Source: Bordetella avium (GTDB lineage: Bacteria > Pseudomonadota > Gammaproteobacteria > Burkholderiales > Burkholderiaceae_B). Taken from it: 64,000 nt of DNA. This document shows positions 9,670 through 16,112 of this stretch, in pieces. Position numbers and translations under genes: made by a program. A model generated the notes under the pieces. It did no database searches. It saw nothing but the letters and a program-made list of their open reading frames with translations, and had not been told where the DNA came from. The first letter of the stretch is position 1; the number at the start of each line of letters is the position of its first letter. Location: assembly GCF_034424645.1 (NCBI RefSeq), contig NZ_CP139969.1, positions 1,240,001-1,304,000 on the forward strand, given 5' to 3'.

Positions 9670-9992
9670 TGGCTGCGCTCCGAAAGCTCAAGCAGCCGGG
9701 CCTCGATGCGCTGGCGGATCTCGTCGCGGTTAACACCAACGCCTAGGGCGATGAGCGCCTGGGTGTCTGCATCTGCCCGAACGACGTGGTTAAACACATC
9801 CTCCAGGTACTCGGTGGCGTGGCGCCCGAAGGCGTAGCCATCCAGCTTGATAGCCCGGTAGATGACCTGAAGGCGCTGGGTTTCGGTAAGAGGGAGCGTT
9901 TCGCAGAGCGTGGAGCCAGCGCCCAATGGAACGCGGCGGGAGGTCGGGGTGGGCTCAACAACAACCCTCCCGCCTTGCATGGTCACTTGCAT
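9666..9992 (-). CDS. Phage hypothetical protein
   Basis: 108 aa from MQVTMQGGRVVVEPTP with GGAG 6 nt upstream. A 12-residue extension exists but lacks a ribosome site. The middle (ETQRLQVIYRAIKLDGYAFG) and end (NRDEIRQRIEARLLELSE) are helical. Not recognised. Coupled to the small peptide gene. Confidence 0.65.
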   Translation of the reverse strand: MQVTMQGGRVVVEPTPTSRRVPLGAGSTLCETLPLTETQRLQVIYRAIKLDGYAFGRHATEYLEDVFNHVVRADADTQALIALGVGVNRDEIRQRIEARLLELSERSQ

Positions 9993-10335
9993 GTTGAACT
10001 CCGAATAAGGAGCAGCACCCGGTCTCACTCACGGCCAGCCGCCACCACGCTGACTGCGCAATCAAGCGGTATGGGCGGGGAGGCTTGGAGGGGGAGGGGT
10101 GCTGCGAAAGAGGGGTGATGGTGTTCATCGGTCTGCGCTCTCTCTGGAAAGCGCAGGCAGATGAATCCGCGCCAGCCAAGAAACCACGATGGCTTGGCGC
10201 GGGCTGCCGACTTGCACGGCGTACTCCGGTTGGCCCGGAATGTCGTCGCCCTGATGCGCTCAGGGCAGGCGGTGCCGAGATTCCAATCGGCGTGACCGTT
10301 TCCGTTTTTGGCCGTCTACGCCTCACCCGTTTCAC
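9955..10335 (-). CDS. Early leader ORF, possibly Ash/Icd-like
   Basis: Open frame of up to 126 aa in the first part of the left operon. Start is uncertain: an ATG at 10128 (MNTITPLSQHPSPSKPPRPY, 57 aa) has GAGAG upstream, while the longer frame adds an Arg/Ser-rich part with SHRGFLAGADSSACAFQRER. Similar Arg-rich leader frames in other prophages are annotated as Ash or Icd-like (host division inhibition); that link is from memory and weak. An upstream frame (10332-10547) overlaps it by 4 nt and may be part of the same leader. Confidence 0.35.
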   Translation of the reverse strand: MKRVRRRRPKTETVTPIGISAPPALSASGRRHSGPTGVRRASRQPAPSHRGFLAGADSSACAFQRERRPMNTITPLSQHPSPSKPPRPYRLIAQSAWWRLAVSETGCCSLFGVQHASDHARREGCC

Positions 10336-10459
10336 CGTGTACCGCGCTTGGCGGACTGGATACGGCAGGGATGCCGCGCAGAGCTACGGCCATGCCCGTA
10401 GGTGCGATTGAGCCGGACGAACACCCCACAGGTAGGGTGAGCAACATCGGCTAGCGGGT

Positions 10460-10471
10460 TGTTAAAGAGCG
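10460..10471 (-). promoter_or_regulatory. boxA-like antitermination element in the left-operon leader
   Basis: CGCTCTTTAACA on the minus strand, one base different from the rRNA-operon boxA TGCTCTTTAACA. It is 50 nt downstream of the predicted left promoter start, in untranslated leader, where phage nut sites usually sit. Confidence 0.6.
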
Positions 10472-10526
10472 TTTGCGCTATCCCTTGCTGGCCTTGGCCT
10501 AAGCGGTGGGTGAGTGCATGGGATGA

Positions 10527-10555
10527 ATAGTAGCAATCGCTACGCATCGATGCAA
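10527..10555 (-). promoter_or_regulatory. Predicted early left promoter (pL-like)
   Basis: On the minus strand: TTGCAT (10550-10555), 17-bp spacer, TACTAT (10527-10532). Transcription would start near 10520 and run through the early genes toward the integrase. One repressor-type inverted repeat overlaps the -10 and spacer, another abuts the -35. Confidence 0.7.
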
Positions 10556-10568
10556 TAGCAAAAGCTAC
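10530..10568. promoter_or_regulatory. Left operators, two GTAGC-N4-GCTAC repeats
   Basis: GTAGCAATCGCTAC at 10530-10543 (perfect) and ATAGCAAAAGCTAC at 10555-10568 (9 of 10 arm bases). The same perfect 14-mer occurs at 13862-13875 beside the repressor gene. Best read as repressor/Cro binding sites. Confidence 0.7.
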
Positions 10569-10586
10569 GCTTTTTTGTAACAGGCG

Positions 10587-10613
10587 AAAAAAAGCCCCGC
10601 TCTAAGGCGGGGC
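10587..10613 (-). terminator. Terminator after the OB-fold gene
   Basis: Minus strand: GCCCCGC, 6-nt loop, GCGGGGC, then TTTTTTT. It lies 17 nt after the stop of the secreted protein gene, separating that cassette from the left promoter. Confidence 0.8.
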
Positions 10614-10629
10614 GATCTGCGCTAGCGCA

Positions 10630-11421
10630 TTACTTGGCCAATGATATTCCGGCCAGTTTCAATGTTTCCATCGCCTTGAGAATCCCTTCCTTTGCGCCCG
10701 GCGCCTTCATGGCGGTTTTCACATTTTTTAAGCAGGCGGCTGCATTTGGGCCGCAGGAGTCGCCCTTGATGGTGCTAGCCGCATAAATTGAAATGGCGAG
10801 TAATTGTTGCGCCGACTCGTCGCTGCCAAGGCCTTTAAGCACGCGGTCTACCCTGCGCGTCAATTTGGTGGCCTCCTCGTCCGCGACGGCGCGTGCGGGC
10901 CTGCAATCGTCCAGCATGGGGATCGTAATGGTCGCGCCTGCGCCGGTGCAGATCAGTGAAACGGATTGCCCTTTTTTCGCACTTGCTGCGAAATCCAGGG
11001 CGCTTTTATGCAGCCTTGCGTGTGGTGATGATGGTTGCGTACCAAGCGCGAGGTATGGCGCTCCGCCTATGCCGGAGTTGATGCTGCCGATTTTTCCGTT
11101 GATCAAAAGTGGTTTCTTTTTGAACCGCTTATCGGCTGCCACTTCATTATCGGAGTACGCCTTCGCTAATTCCGAGGCGGTAGTGTCGGTCAGGCCCATC
11201 CGCTCGCCAAGCAGGCTGTCGTTGCCAGAGGCAAGGTTGTTGGCGTCATCATCAACAAGCGTCTTGAAGACGCTGTATTCAAGTTTCGAAAGCTCGTATC
11301 GATGTGATTTTCCTGCGGAAAACTCGCTAACCACTTTCTCTTGCGCTGATGCTGCCATGGGTGACAGCACGAGCGTCGCGCCGAATAATGCAAGTCCTAA
11401 CTGATTGCGGGGGAGTTTCAC
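10630..11421 (-). CDS. Secreted OB-fold (tRNA_anti-like) protein, lysogenic cassette
   Basis: 263 aa, GTG start overlapping the preceding stop as GTGA. The N terminus is a Sec signal peptide (LALFGATLVLSPMAASAQ, cleavage near residue 26). The centre, ELAKAYSDNEVAADKRFKKK then PLLINGKIGSI, GGAPYLAL and SLICTGAG, matches the OB-fold family called tRNA_anti-like. The rest, with three Cys, is helical. It is flanked by terminators and lies between the left promoter and the repressor, typical for genes expressed from the lysogen. A periplasmic role such as superinfection exclusion is possible but only inferred. Confidence 0.7.
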   Translation of the reverse strand: MKLPRNQLGLALFGATLVLSPMAASAQEKVVSEFSAGKSHRYELSKLEYSVFKTLVDDDANNLASGNDSLLGERMGLTDTTASELAKAYSDNEVAADKRFKKKPLLINGKIGSINSGIGGAPYLALGTQPSSPHARLHKSALDFAASAKKGQSVSLICTGAGATITIPMLDDCRPARAVADEEATKLTRRVDRVLKGLGSDESAQQLLAISIYAASTIKGDSCGPNAAACLKNVKTAMKAPGAKEGILKAMETLKLAGISLAK

Positions 11422-11603
11422 GTCTCACGTCCTTCTATTGGCTGTAGGTGGCCTGATTGTAAAGCCGTGTATAAGGACTTCACATTGCCCTGCTTGTCTT
11501 GAATTTCAACTTCCTGCGCATAGAGCCGTTCGCGTTTGGAGTCGGCCTGATCCACCGGTCGAGTATCTTGCGGCCGGAAGTTGGGGCACCAGTCGCAGCC
11601 CAC
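11418..11603 (-). CDS. Small ORF coupled to the secreted OB-fold gene
   Basis: About 61 aa if read from GTG (VGCDWCPNFRPQDTRPVDQA...). It lies wholly downstream of the hairpin at 11661-11698 and ends in GTGA overlap with the next gene. An N-terminal CDWC pair and a polar C-terminal half; no family recognised. The start is uncertain since no ATG lies between the hairpin and the stop. Confidence 0.4.
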   Translation of the reverse strand: MGCDWCPNFRPQDTRPVDQADSKRERLYAQEVEIQDKQGNVKSLYTALQSGHLQPIEGRET

Positions 11604-11660
11604 CCTGGCGCCCGATGCTGCCACCTGAGTTTCCAGGGGGGAAGGGGTGGCCTGCCCAGA

Positions 11661-11698
11661 AAGCACAAAGCCCCTTGAGAGGGGGGGGCTTTGTGCTT
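11661..11698 (-). terminator. Long hairpin after the DUF6414-like gene
   Basis: 14-bp perfect stem (AAGCACAAAGCCCC and its complement) with a 10-nt loop, 15 nt past the stop of the minus-strand gene. The downstream T run is short (CTTTCT), so it may act as a weak terminator or an mRNA end stabiliser. Confidence 0.6.
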
Positions 11699-11712
11699 GG
11701 GATTTCCTGGAA

Positions 11713-12540
11713 TTAGCGTGTGCTGGGCTTGATGGCCCGAAAGATCGCAATTGGGTTAACCGCATAAGCATCGCCGGGGCGGCCCATCGCTTCTCGGATG
11801 GCTTCCATTACGGGGAGCAAACCATCCGAAATGGGTTTGCCTATTTTGATAGAAGTGCCTGGCGTGTCGTTCCCATCAGGCAATGCATCAAGTACCGCAA
11901 GCACATGCCAGTCCCCTTTGATGTTTGCCCCGTATGTAAGTGTCAGCGCGGACGGATCGATGAGCATATGGTCCTCGTGAAGCACTGACCAAGCTACTTC
12001 CCCTCCGACTGTGCTCAAGTAAAGCTGCGGCATGGGCGGCATGACCTTCAGAGCCGCCCCAAGCTGGGCAACCTCCGTTTTCTCAGCAGCCTTTGCCGCT
12101 TTGTTGGAGTGTGTTGTCTTCACTTGGCCAAGCATGAGGTCGGTGAATGCACTCCACCCAGCTTGCATGAAGCTAATGTCAATAATGTTGGCTTGGCCGT
12201 GGATGTGGATCACCGACCCAATTGGCGCTCCGTTCAGGCCTTTCGAGACGTAGTTAGCCTCAGATAGCGTATCCAGCAAATTAAGGGGTATGCTCCATTC
12301 AGTATTGAAACTACGCTCCATAGTTTCTGTAACTGACTCGACGGAAGACCCGCCCCCTTTTAGAACGCCCGGAATTCCGCCGGCTGCATTTACTTTGCTG
12401 CTATCAGTTGAGCTGCTTTGGTACTTCGTAGAAAGAGGTACGCCGTCCGCTACGAGTTGCGCTAGCCACGACTGGGCCCTGGGCTTATCTAGATACAGAA
12501 AATCATAGAGAAAATCTATGCTTGGTGACTCTTGACCCAC
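11713..12540 (-). CDS. DUF6414-like protein beside the repressor
   Basis: 275 aa from GTG (VGQESPSIDF) with GAGGAG 7 nt upstream; an in-frame ATG at 12612 lies inside the preceding gene. FLYDFLYLDKPRAQSWLAQL at the N terminus resembles the opening of the DUF6414 family (YLD-x-R-x-x-S-x-x-AQL). The middle is Gly/Ser-rich (NAAGGIPGVLKGGGSSVES); the C-terminal half has a beta-rich region (AWSVLHEDHMLIDPSALTLT, DWHVLAVLDALPDG). No catalytic motif was recognised. With the upstream coiled-coil gene it forms a two-gene cassette between terminator and repressor, a frequent site for defence or exclusion genes. Function unknown. Confidence 0.65.
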   Translation of the reverse strand: MGQESPSIDFLYDFLYLDKPRAQSWLAQLVADGVPLSTKYQSSSTDSSKVNAAGGIPGVLKGGGSSVESVTETMERSFNTEWSIPLNLLDTLSEANYVSKGLNGAPIGSVIHIHGQANIIDISFMQAGWSAFTDLMLGQVKTTHSNKAAKAAEKTEVAQLGAALKVMPPMPQLYLSTVGGEVAWSVLHEDHMLIDPSALTLTYGANIKGDWHVLAVLDALPDGNDTPGTSIKIGKPISDGLLPVMEAIREAMGRPGDAYAVNPIAIFRAIKPSTR

Positions 12541-12697
12541 GCCGCATCTCCTCTTCAACACGGGCTTTTCGTTCTTCGACTTTTTTTTGGCGTTGCAGCA
12601 GGCTATTTCCAAGTGCCAAAAGTGACAGCCGCAAGGGTTCCGCAGCTTTTGCTGCAGAACGTGCGGCCTTCAAAATTTTCTCTTGGTCTTGGCTCAT
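12503..12697 (-). CDS. Short coiled-coil protein, partner of the DUF6414-like gene
   Basis: 64 aa from MSQDQEKILKAARSA; almost all helix, with a charged heptad-like stretch QRQKKVEERKARVEEEMRRG. It overlaps the next gene by 38 nt in another frame, implying coupling. No Shine-Dalgarno is present; a -10 hexamer lies exactly 6 nt before the ATG, so the mRNA would be leaderless. GTG-CTG codons directly before the ATG keep the frame open. Confidence 0.6.
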   Translation of the reverse strand: MSQDQEKILKAARSAAKAAEPLRLSLLALGNSLLQRQKKVEERKARVEEEMRRGSRVTKHRFSL

Positions 12698-12703
12698 CAG
12701 CAC

Positions 12704-12731
12704 ATTGTATTGAAAGTTCCTGAACGCGCAA
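12704..12731 (-). promoter_or_regulatory. Leaderless promoter of the coiled-coil/DUF6414 cassette
   Basis: Minus strand: TTGCGC (12726-12731), 16-bp spacer, TACAAT (12704-12709), then 6 nt to ATG. TTTGCG with 17-bp spacing is an equal reading. Confidence 0.55.
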
Positions 12732-12773
12732 ATCTGATTTTAAGCATCAGCATGCTGAGTTGTAGGCTCTTTT

Positions 12774-13814
12774 TTACCGCCGCACCCACTGCCCCTGCTC
12801 ATCCTCCCCCAACTGAGCGCCAGCCCACACCACGCGCCCCAGCACTCTGACCGAGGCCCCATCTTCCAGGGGAATATCCGGATGCCGCGCATTGAACGAC
12901 CGGGCCACCCAGCGCCCCGTTAGCCGATCCTTAGCTACCGTCTTGACGAGCATCTTCCCGTCATAGTTGATGGCGTAGACGCCGCCGGCGGCCAGGTCAT
13001 GCAGGGTCAACCCCAGATCGGGCACAACAAGCAGTGCCGCTCCATCTCGGATAACCGGCTCCATGCTGTCGCCTTTGGCGTAAACCATTCGCCCGCGCTG
13101 GCCGTCCGCGCCGACCGAGCGCAGAAAAGAACGACGGAAATACACGTAGCCGGTCATTTCTTCGGTGTGGTTCTCGATACCTTCGCCAGCGGCAAGGCGA
13201 ACATCCGCCATCTCAGGCACCGATTCCCATTCATCATTATCTGCATGCTGCTCGGCGGCTACGACATTAACCGCGGTTGCCTGCGCGAGGCTCAAGCGCG
13301 GAGTAACGTATGCCGGGACTGGCTCTTTGATCTGGCTCGGGCCTGGTGGCAGGCCAGGAATGCGCATGGAAAATTCATCGGCCGCCGTATCCATGTTTAC
13401 CAGGCCGCCGCGCTTCTGAGCCTGGCTGACCGATGGGCGCGACACCTCAAGCCCAATTTCCATCTGCCCCAGCGCCAGCGCCAATGCCCCTTCCAGCTTG
13501 CTTAACTGAGTAGGCGAGAGGCTGCGGACTTTATCTTCGGGGATGGACGGGAAGGGCCATGGTGGAGCAGCGTCCGTATCTTTGGGCTTGGGCTCTTCGT
13601 CTGTAGAAAACCAGGAGCGCATGCCGGGCATATCTTCGATGGCCCTAACGGTTTTCTCTGACACTGGGCGCAACCCTGCAAGCATTTGGCGAACAAATGC
13701 CCCGTCTTTGTAGCCAAGTCGGCGCCCAAAGTCAGTTTTATTTCCGCGAGAGAGTTTGTCGATGGCAGCGGCAAGACGCGCCACTCGATGCTCGTTCAGT
13801 TCCACGTCGTTCAT
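12774..13814 (-). CDS. Phage repressor, S24/LexA-type self-cleaving
   Basis: 346 aa from MNDVELNEHR. An N-terminal HTH region (about 10-65: LAAAIDKLSRGNKTDFGRRL ... VRQMLAGLRPVSEKT) is joined by a long linker to a peptidase S24 domain: cleavage site Ala209-Gly210 (DVRLAAGEG), catalytic Ser250 (AKGDSMEP) and Lys291 (KMLVKTV). It should hold the lytic operons off and be inactivated by RecA-stimulated cleavage. Its start codon is 6 nt from a weak -10 (TACTTT with TGC extension) overlapped by an operator, so autoregulation is likely. The frame can be extended by 18 residues, but that would cross the operators. Confidence 0.92.
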   Translation of the reverse strand: MNDVELNEHRVARLAAAIDKLSRGNKTDFGRRLGYKDGAFVRQMLAGLRPVSEKTVRAIEDMPGMRSWFSTDEEPKPKDTDAAPPWPFPSIPEDKVRSLSPTQLSKLEGALALALGQMEIGLEVSRPSVSQAQKRGGLVNMDTAADEFSMRIPGLPPGPSQIKEPVPAYVTPRLSLAQATAVNVVAAEQHADNDEWESVPEMADVRLAAGEGIENHTEEMTGYVYFRRSFLRSVGADGQRGRMVYAKGDSMEPVIRDGAALLVVPDLGLTLHDLAAGGVYAINYDGKMLVKTVAKDRLTGRWVARSFNARHPDIPLEDGASVRVLGRVVWAGAQLGEDEQGQWVRR

Positions 13815-13820
13815 TCGCGA

Positions 13821-13826
13821 AAAGTA
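13821..13826 (-). promoter_or_regulatory. Repressor promoter -10 (pRM-like), leaderless
   Basis: Minus strand TACTTT preceded by TGC (extended -10), 6 nt before the repressor ATG; no ribosome site and no clear -35. Operator 13824-13837 overlaps it. Confidence 0.4.
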
Positions 13827-13875
13827 GCATGCGCTACGGGTGCATTTGCTACTTGCAATGCGTAGCAATCGCTAC
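13824..13875. promoter_or_regulatory. Right operators, three repeats between repressor and Cro-like gene
   Basis: GTAGCATGCGCTAC (13824-13837), a degenerate GGTGCATTTGCTAC (13839-13852) and GTAGCAATCGCTAC (13862-13875). The third fills the spacer of the rightward promoter; the first overlaps the repressor's own -10. Together with the two left sites they make a five-site lambda-like layout. Confidence 0.72.
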
Positions 13876-13881
13876 TAGTAT
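13853..13881 (+). promoter_or_regulatory. Predicted rightward promoter (pR-like), leaderless
   Basis: TTGCAA (13853-13858), 17-bp spacer, TAGTAT (13876-13881), then 6 nt to the ATG of the Cro-like gene. Predicted start site falls on the ATG itself. Confidence 0.7.
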
Positions 13882-13887
13882 TTCGGT

Positions 13888-14169
13888 ATGGACCTGAACT
13901 CATTTTTGTCTACCCCTGGCGCCCCTACCGTTTCCGAGCTTCGTGCCCGAATGGTGGAGCTCGGCTTCGAAGTTAAAAGCGATGCGCAAATCCGTCAGTG
14001 GCGCACCCGCTATATGGGCCGGATGCCCAAGCCCGGCTACTGCGTCGGGCTTGAGCTCGCGACAGGTGGCGCCGTGACGCGCCAGGATTTGCGCCCGGCA
14101 GATTGGCATTTGATATGGCCCGAGCTTGCGAATCAATCCACTCCCAAACAAGAGGCCAGCCATGCGTAA
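13888..14169 (+). CDS. YdaS/Cro-like HTH regulator
   Basis: 93 aa. After a SELRARMVELGFEVKSDAQI-QW opening, the stretch PGYCVGLELATGGAVTRQDL then RPADWHLIWPEL is the classic signature of YdaS/Cro-type phage regulators (E-ATGGAVTR-LRP-W). Divergent from the repressor and sharing its operators, it should act as the lytic-side repressor. There is no ribosome site; translation probably starts at the mRNA 5' end. Confidence 0.88.
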   Translation: MDLNSFLSTPGAPTVSELRARMVELGFEVKSDAQIRQWRTRYMGRMPKPGYCVGLELATGGAVTRQDLRPADWHLIWPELANQSTPKQEASHA

Positions 14170-14503
14170 CAACAGCGACTCGTTGTCATCCGCTGCTACT
14201 GACCGCCTTACGAAGACTGGGCTGATTTCGAGCGAAGAGGCAGGCGAGCGATTGGGCGTTACTGATGCGCTGCCGGTCGCTCGCCTGGTCTTGTCCCTTA
14301 GCGTTGCTGGTCGTGTGCAAGCGCAGATTGAAGTATCGCTATTGCCCGCTCTACCGCTTTTCTTTGAACTTCCGTCCAGTCTTGCTTCTCTAGCGGCAGC
14401 AGAAGAGACAGGGAAATCGTTTCTGTCCCTAGTGACTGAGTGTGTTCGAGAGGGATATCGACTCGGACGGTCGGAAACGCTTCGTGGGCAAGGTGGGGCG
14501 TGA
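14162..14503 (+). CDS. Possible phage protein after Cro-like gene
   Basis: 113 aa from MRNNSDSLSSAATDRL, start overlapping the Cro-like stop by 8 nt with AAGAGG upstream. The first 50 residues look coding (SSEEAGERLGVTDALPVARL); the rest is Leu/Ser-rich and lies antisense to a competing minus-strand frame. It takes the place where a second early regulator would sit, but no fold was recognised. Confidence 0.4.
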   Translation: MRNNSDSLSSAATDRLTKTGLISSEEAGERLGVTDALPVARLVLSLSVAGRVQAQIEVSLLPALPLFFELPSSLASLAAAEETGKSFLSLVTECVREGYRLGRSETLRGQGGA

Positions 14504-14546
14504 TGGTCAAAGACTTGACGTTCACCGGATTGAATTTCTCGCTCAA
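14298..14546 (-). CDS. Possible minus-strand phage protein antisense to 14162-14503
   Basis: 82 aa from TTG with AAAGGA 7 nt upstream. MSEKFNPVNVKSLTITPHLA opens a beta-like half, followed by a helical C terminus (DWTEVQRKAVERAIAILQSA). Composition looks more protein-like than the overlapping plus-strand C terminus. It follows another minus-strand gene with an excellent ribosome site, so a short minus-strand operon in the immunity region is plausible. Confidence 0.5.
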   Translation of the reverse strand: MSEKFNPVNVKSLTITPHLAHEAFPTVRVDIPLEHTQSLGTETISLSLLLPLEKQDWTEVQRKAVERAIAILQSALAHDQQR

Positions 14547-14616
14547 GGCTAGTTCCTTTCGGGTCGGGTTGAGTTTGTGGAAACACGATCATATCCGTCT
14601 GGGACTGGCCACCCAA

Positions 14617-14781
14617 TCAATGCAGCGTAGCGCCCACATGTTCCGGCTCGTCGTAGGCGGTGCGTTCACGTTCCGCGCACAGCTCGCGGAACAGATCCAT
14701 TACTGCACTTTCGGACGGATCAATAAAGCGGCGCTTTGCCATGTCGGCAGCGGCGTTAAGCAGTTTTTCGGTTTCGGACAT
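14617..14781 (-). CDS. Small minus-strand phage protein
   Basis: 54 aa from MSETEKLLNAAADMAKRRFI with AGGAG 7 nt before the ATG; an in-frame extension to 14877 is not needed. Acidic and helical (SESAVMDLFRELCAERERTA). Divergent from the CII-like gene. Function unknown. Confidence 0.6.
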   Translation of the reverse strand: MSETEKLLNAAADMAKRRFIDPSESAVMDLFRELCAERERTAYDEPEHVGATLH

Positions 14782-14867
14782 GTTGGCACTCCTGAATTGG
14801 ATGCCTCCAGTTTGAACGGAGCCGCGTTCAGCGGCATTCACTTTCACTTTAAAGGTGTTGAAGCGGC

Positions 14868-15260
14868 ATGAACGCACCTGAAATCCCCATCCTTCCCGCC
14901 AGCACTGAAGAGGGGGAAACGCTTCTTCGCAAGGCGCTGGCCAACATGACGAAGGCCCAGAAGCTGGAAATCATGAAGGAGTGCGGTTGGAAGGACGAGT
15001 CGTCTATCACCCAGATCATCAACGGCACCGTTGGAATCAAGATTTGGCAGCTGGACGCCATCTTGAAGGTGTTTGGAATGGCCCTCGTTGAGCAGTGGTA
15101 CATGGACTATCTGGCCCGAGGCAACTCCATTGGCGCCAACTGTTGCCGGGCACGATTGAGCCAGGGACGTGCGGGGCGCATTGATGGACAAACAGGTCTA
15201 TGTCCTCTCGCACGATGCTGCGCGCCGCAATGCTGCCCAAGCTTGCTCGACCGCCCCTGA
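14868..15260 (+). CDS. CII-like phage transcriptional activator
   Basis: 130 aa. TLLRKALANMTKAQKLEIMK, then ECGWKDESSITQIINGTVGI and KIWQLDAILKVFGMALVEQW form the HTH-plus-helix layout of lambda CII. CII-type proteins activate repressor-establishment and integrase promoters. The first 90-95 residues fit the family; the last 30, Cys-rich, overlap the NinB start by 77 nt and may be a chance extension or follow a small frameshift. Confidence 0.7.
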   Translation: MNAPEIPILPASTEEGETLLRKALANMTKAQKLEIMKECGWKDESSITQIINGTVGIKIWQLDAILKVFGMALVEQWYMDYLARGNSIGANCCRARLSQGRAGRIDGQTGLCPLARCCAPQCCPSLLDRP

Positions 15261-15594
15261 AGGCTGGCGAGTGGAGATCAAGCCGCGCACGCGCACCCTG
15301 GCCCAGAACGACATGATGTGGTCGATCCTGACGGACATCAGCCGCCAAGTTGATTTTGTCGTGAACGGTGCTTTGGTGAAGGTGGAGCCTGAAGAGGTCA
15401 AGGACATCCTTACGGCCAGTCTGCGCCGAGAAACCAGGATGGCAATGGGGATTGATGGCGGGATGGTTTTGCTTGGCCAGCGTACCAGCAAGATGACCGT
15501 TCGCCAGATGGCAGACGTTATTGATCTTGCTTACGCCTTTGGCAACGAGAAGGGCGTCCATTGGTCGCCCACGAGTTTGGGGAGAGGCGCGTGA
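15184..15594 (+). CDS. NinB-like recombination protein
   Basis: 136 aa from MDKQVYVLSHDAARRNAAQA (a GTG 5 codons earlier is possible). Family features: KPRTRTLAQNDMMWSILTDI, a central DILTASLRRE, and LGQRTSKMTVRQMADVIDLA. NinB (lambda Orf) binds ssDNA and SSB and helps phage recombination. It pairs functionally with the RecT/RecE-like genes on the left arm. Ends in GTGA overlap with the next gene. Confidence 0.9.
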   Translation: MDKQVYVLSHDAARRNAAQACSTAPEGWRVEIKPRTRTLAQNDMMWSILTDISRQVDFVVNGALVKVEPEEVKDILTASLRRETRMAMGIDGGMVLLGQRTSKMTVRQMADVIDLAYAFGNEKGVHWSPTSLGRGA

Positions 15595-16112
15595 TTCGCA
15601 ACTCCACCCTTCAGCGCAAGGCACCAATGAAGCGCACCAAGGCTGACCGGGGCGAAGGTCTTGGCCGCAAGGTCGAGATCGTCATGGGCTATTACCGCCC
15701 GCCGGGTCACAAGATCCCATCATTGCTGCGCAGCGAGGAACACCGTCGGCGAGTGGCAAAGATGAAGTGTGCCAACTGCGGCCGAAATGGGCCATGCCAA
15801 GTGGCACACGCAAATATCACCAAAGGTATGGGGCTGAAGGCATGCGACAGCTTGGTGTTTCCGCTGTGCCCGGCCTGCCATCGGCACCACGACCAAGGGG
15901 GCATTCCTAAAGAGGAGCGATGGCGCCGTGAGTGGGTGTACCTGGACGGGGTGCGTGCGGATCTGATGAAGGCAGCGCAATGGTCTCCCGAGCTGGAGTT
16001 GCACTTTCGGAATGCGATTGAGCCCCTGTGTCGCTTGGTAAATGGCGACGCAGAAAAAGAAAAGGCCGCTGGCAAGAGCGGCCTCGGTACTGCACTGATG
16101 GAGAAATTTTAA
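15591..16112 (+). CDS. Zinc-containing nuclease-like protein (YbcO/DUF1364 type)
   Basis: 173 aa from GTG in the GTGA junction. KMKCANCGRNGPCQVAHANI, then LVFPLCPACHRHHDQGG give paired CxxC zinc ligands and the AHAN/CHRHHD histidines of the His-Me/HNH-like fold of the DUF1364/YbcO group. Genes of this type often sit beside ninB and rusA and act on branched or single-stranded DNA. The C-terminal part is helical. Family call by motif only. Confidence 0.72.
   Translation: MIRNSTLQRKAPMKRTKADRGEGLGRKVEIVMGYYRPPGHKIPSLLRSEEHRRRVAKMKCANCGRNGPCQVAHANITKGMGLKACDSLVFPLCPACHRHHDQGGIPKEERWRREWVYLDGVRADLMKAAQWSPELELHFRNAIEPLCRLVNGDAEKEKAAGKSGLGTALMEKF

Noticed and set aside
12740..12770. Palindrome TCAGCATGCTGA as terminator of the repressor gene
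   Set aside because: It is a self-complementary 12-mer without a loop or T tract on the minus strand; kept as undecided.
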